Part shown: in pieces, positions 51,821 through 52,500 of the stretch
Position numbering within the stretch: the stretch's first letter is position 1
How the letters are laid out: each line of letters opens with the position of its first letter
Assembly (NCBI GenBank): GCA_905221605.1
Contig: CAJNDS010000433.1
Coordinates: 45,001 to 97,500 of the forward strand
Direction: 5' to 3'
DNA: 52,500 nt
DNA from: Symbiodinium natans
Taxonomy: Eukaryota; Sar; Dinophyceae; Suessiales; Symbiodiniaceae
Made by a program: the position numbers and the translations under genes
The notes under the pieces: model-generated
Told to the model about the DNA's origin: nothing
What the model saw: the letters and a program-made list of their open reading frames with translations, nothing else
The model's database searches: none

Positions 51821-52500
51821 GCGTCGCGAAATTAACATAGCAGTGTCCGCATTCGGCTCGTGGCTTCTAGCAGTGCGTTGAGAGCCCAAGACATCTTGCT
51901 GCCATTTGCCAGATTGGCCACAGACGGTTGCTAGACACAAGGTCGAAAAAAGCAAACTGCGCTTTGGGTTTTTTGAAACTACGAGCGCGCGCACTTTCAC
52001 AGCCAATCATCCTGTAGATCGCCCAACCCAAGGAGAAGGTAACCCAACAGTCACCGAAGATAGCCCAGAACCCAAGACCCCAAAACACACAAGGCCCAAA
52101 CATGCGACGATGATAGGAGAAACTCTCTGCCCCCTGGGGATGCAACTTGACACTAGTTTGAAGCATGAAAAAAAAAATTTTTCGCGGAGGGGGGACTTCC
52201 GCAGGGCACAGCGAATTAAAACAGTGCCGTGGCCAAAAATCACCCGTTGAACGTTTCTTTGAACCCTAATTCTCCGTGATAGCCAAGAGCTAGCTTGAAA
52301 CTCTGAAAAAAGCATGTTCGTTGGAGGTCTCCCCTGTAGGGCAAACGATGAAGCAGAACTGGCATTTCTGGCTCACTATATCCACATGTAACCAGACAGG
52401 CTTACGGCCGTAAACTCAAGACCTGGACTTGGGGATGGGGGGTCTGTATTGTTGTCTTTGCACGATACCCGGAACGATACCCCGACCCTCTCTTGCAAAG
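51821..52500. other. no confident gene
   Basis: Frames on both strands at 51906-52315 conflict and lack splice support. An A9T6 run lies at about 52169-52182. Confidence 0.35.

Noticed and set aside
50892-51840. Tyr/Ile/His-rich frames up to 203 codons on both strands
   Set aside because: Products of the ATATATGT microsatellite.

Overview
The window looks like nuclear DNA of a dinoflagellate, probably a symbiodiniacean-type alga. The best single clue is an intronless minus-strand gene at 5044-5901. It encodes a short N-terminal ubiquitin-like segment of the MLRVRCLSGEEV type followed by ankyrin repeats, an architecture that is very common in Symbiodinium-like genomes. Supporting clues are scattered TTTAGGG/CCCTAAA telomere-like tracts, many long C or G homopolymers, dense satellite DNA, and exon-like segments on both strands. 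No bacterial operon, phage, CRISPR array, rRNA, tRNA or spliced-leader RNA gene is visible.

Genes are small, broken into exons and mostly unrecognisable. Beyond the ankyrin gene, I list open segments with acceptor and donor signals, and in the best cases junctions that keep reading-frame phase. The most convincing are: plus-strand exons at 603-2479 (ankyrin-like and paired-cysteine); a minus-strand coiled-coil gene at 9.0-9.85 kb; a 331-codon plus-strand ORF at 10.95 kb that continues in another frame and has decayed relatives just upstream; two tandem paralogous minus-strand exon sets at 13.8-15.0 kb; terminal exons at 31.4, 34.4 and 48.0 kb; a tandem phase-matched exon duplication at 32.6-33.5 kb; and minus-strand exons at 50.3-50.8 kb. 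Inferred introns are often very short (about 43-150 nt). All of these are hypotheses, because GC-rich codon usage also leaves the opposite strand open.

The rest is largely repeats. A TTTGTTGTTG decamer array fills 12.6-13.5 kb. Five related or nested satellite families (periods about 46, 42, 63, 73 and 14 bp) fill 23.85-27.35 kb; the last two are organised as a roughly 0.9-kb higher-order unit present twice, and the block is flanked on both sides by ACGTGGCGTCA clusters. A 95-bp tandem array lies at 46.6-47.65 kb, a 64-bp degenerate array at 44.9-45.25 kb, and ATATATGT arrays at 51.1-51.8 kb. A dispersed element of about 1.08 kb occurs three times (15.4, 27.6 and 37.1 kb); one copy is split by a 1-kb insertion. 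Small inverted repeats at 40.6/42.2 kb and 45.9-46.3 kb resemble miniature mobile elements.

I found no clear novel molecular system. The most notable structures are the phase-symmetric exon duplication, the nested satellite block with its flanking promoter-like motif clusters, and the interrupted copy of the dispersed element.
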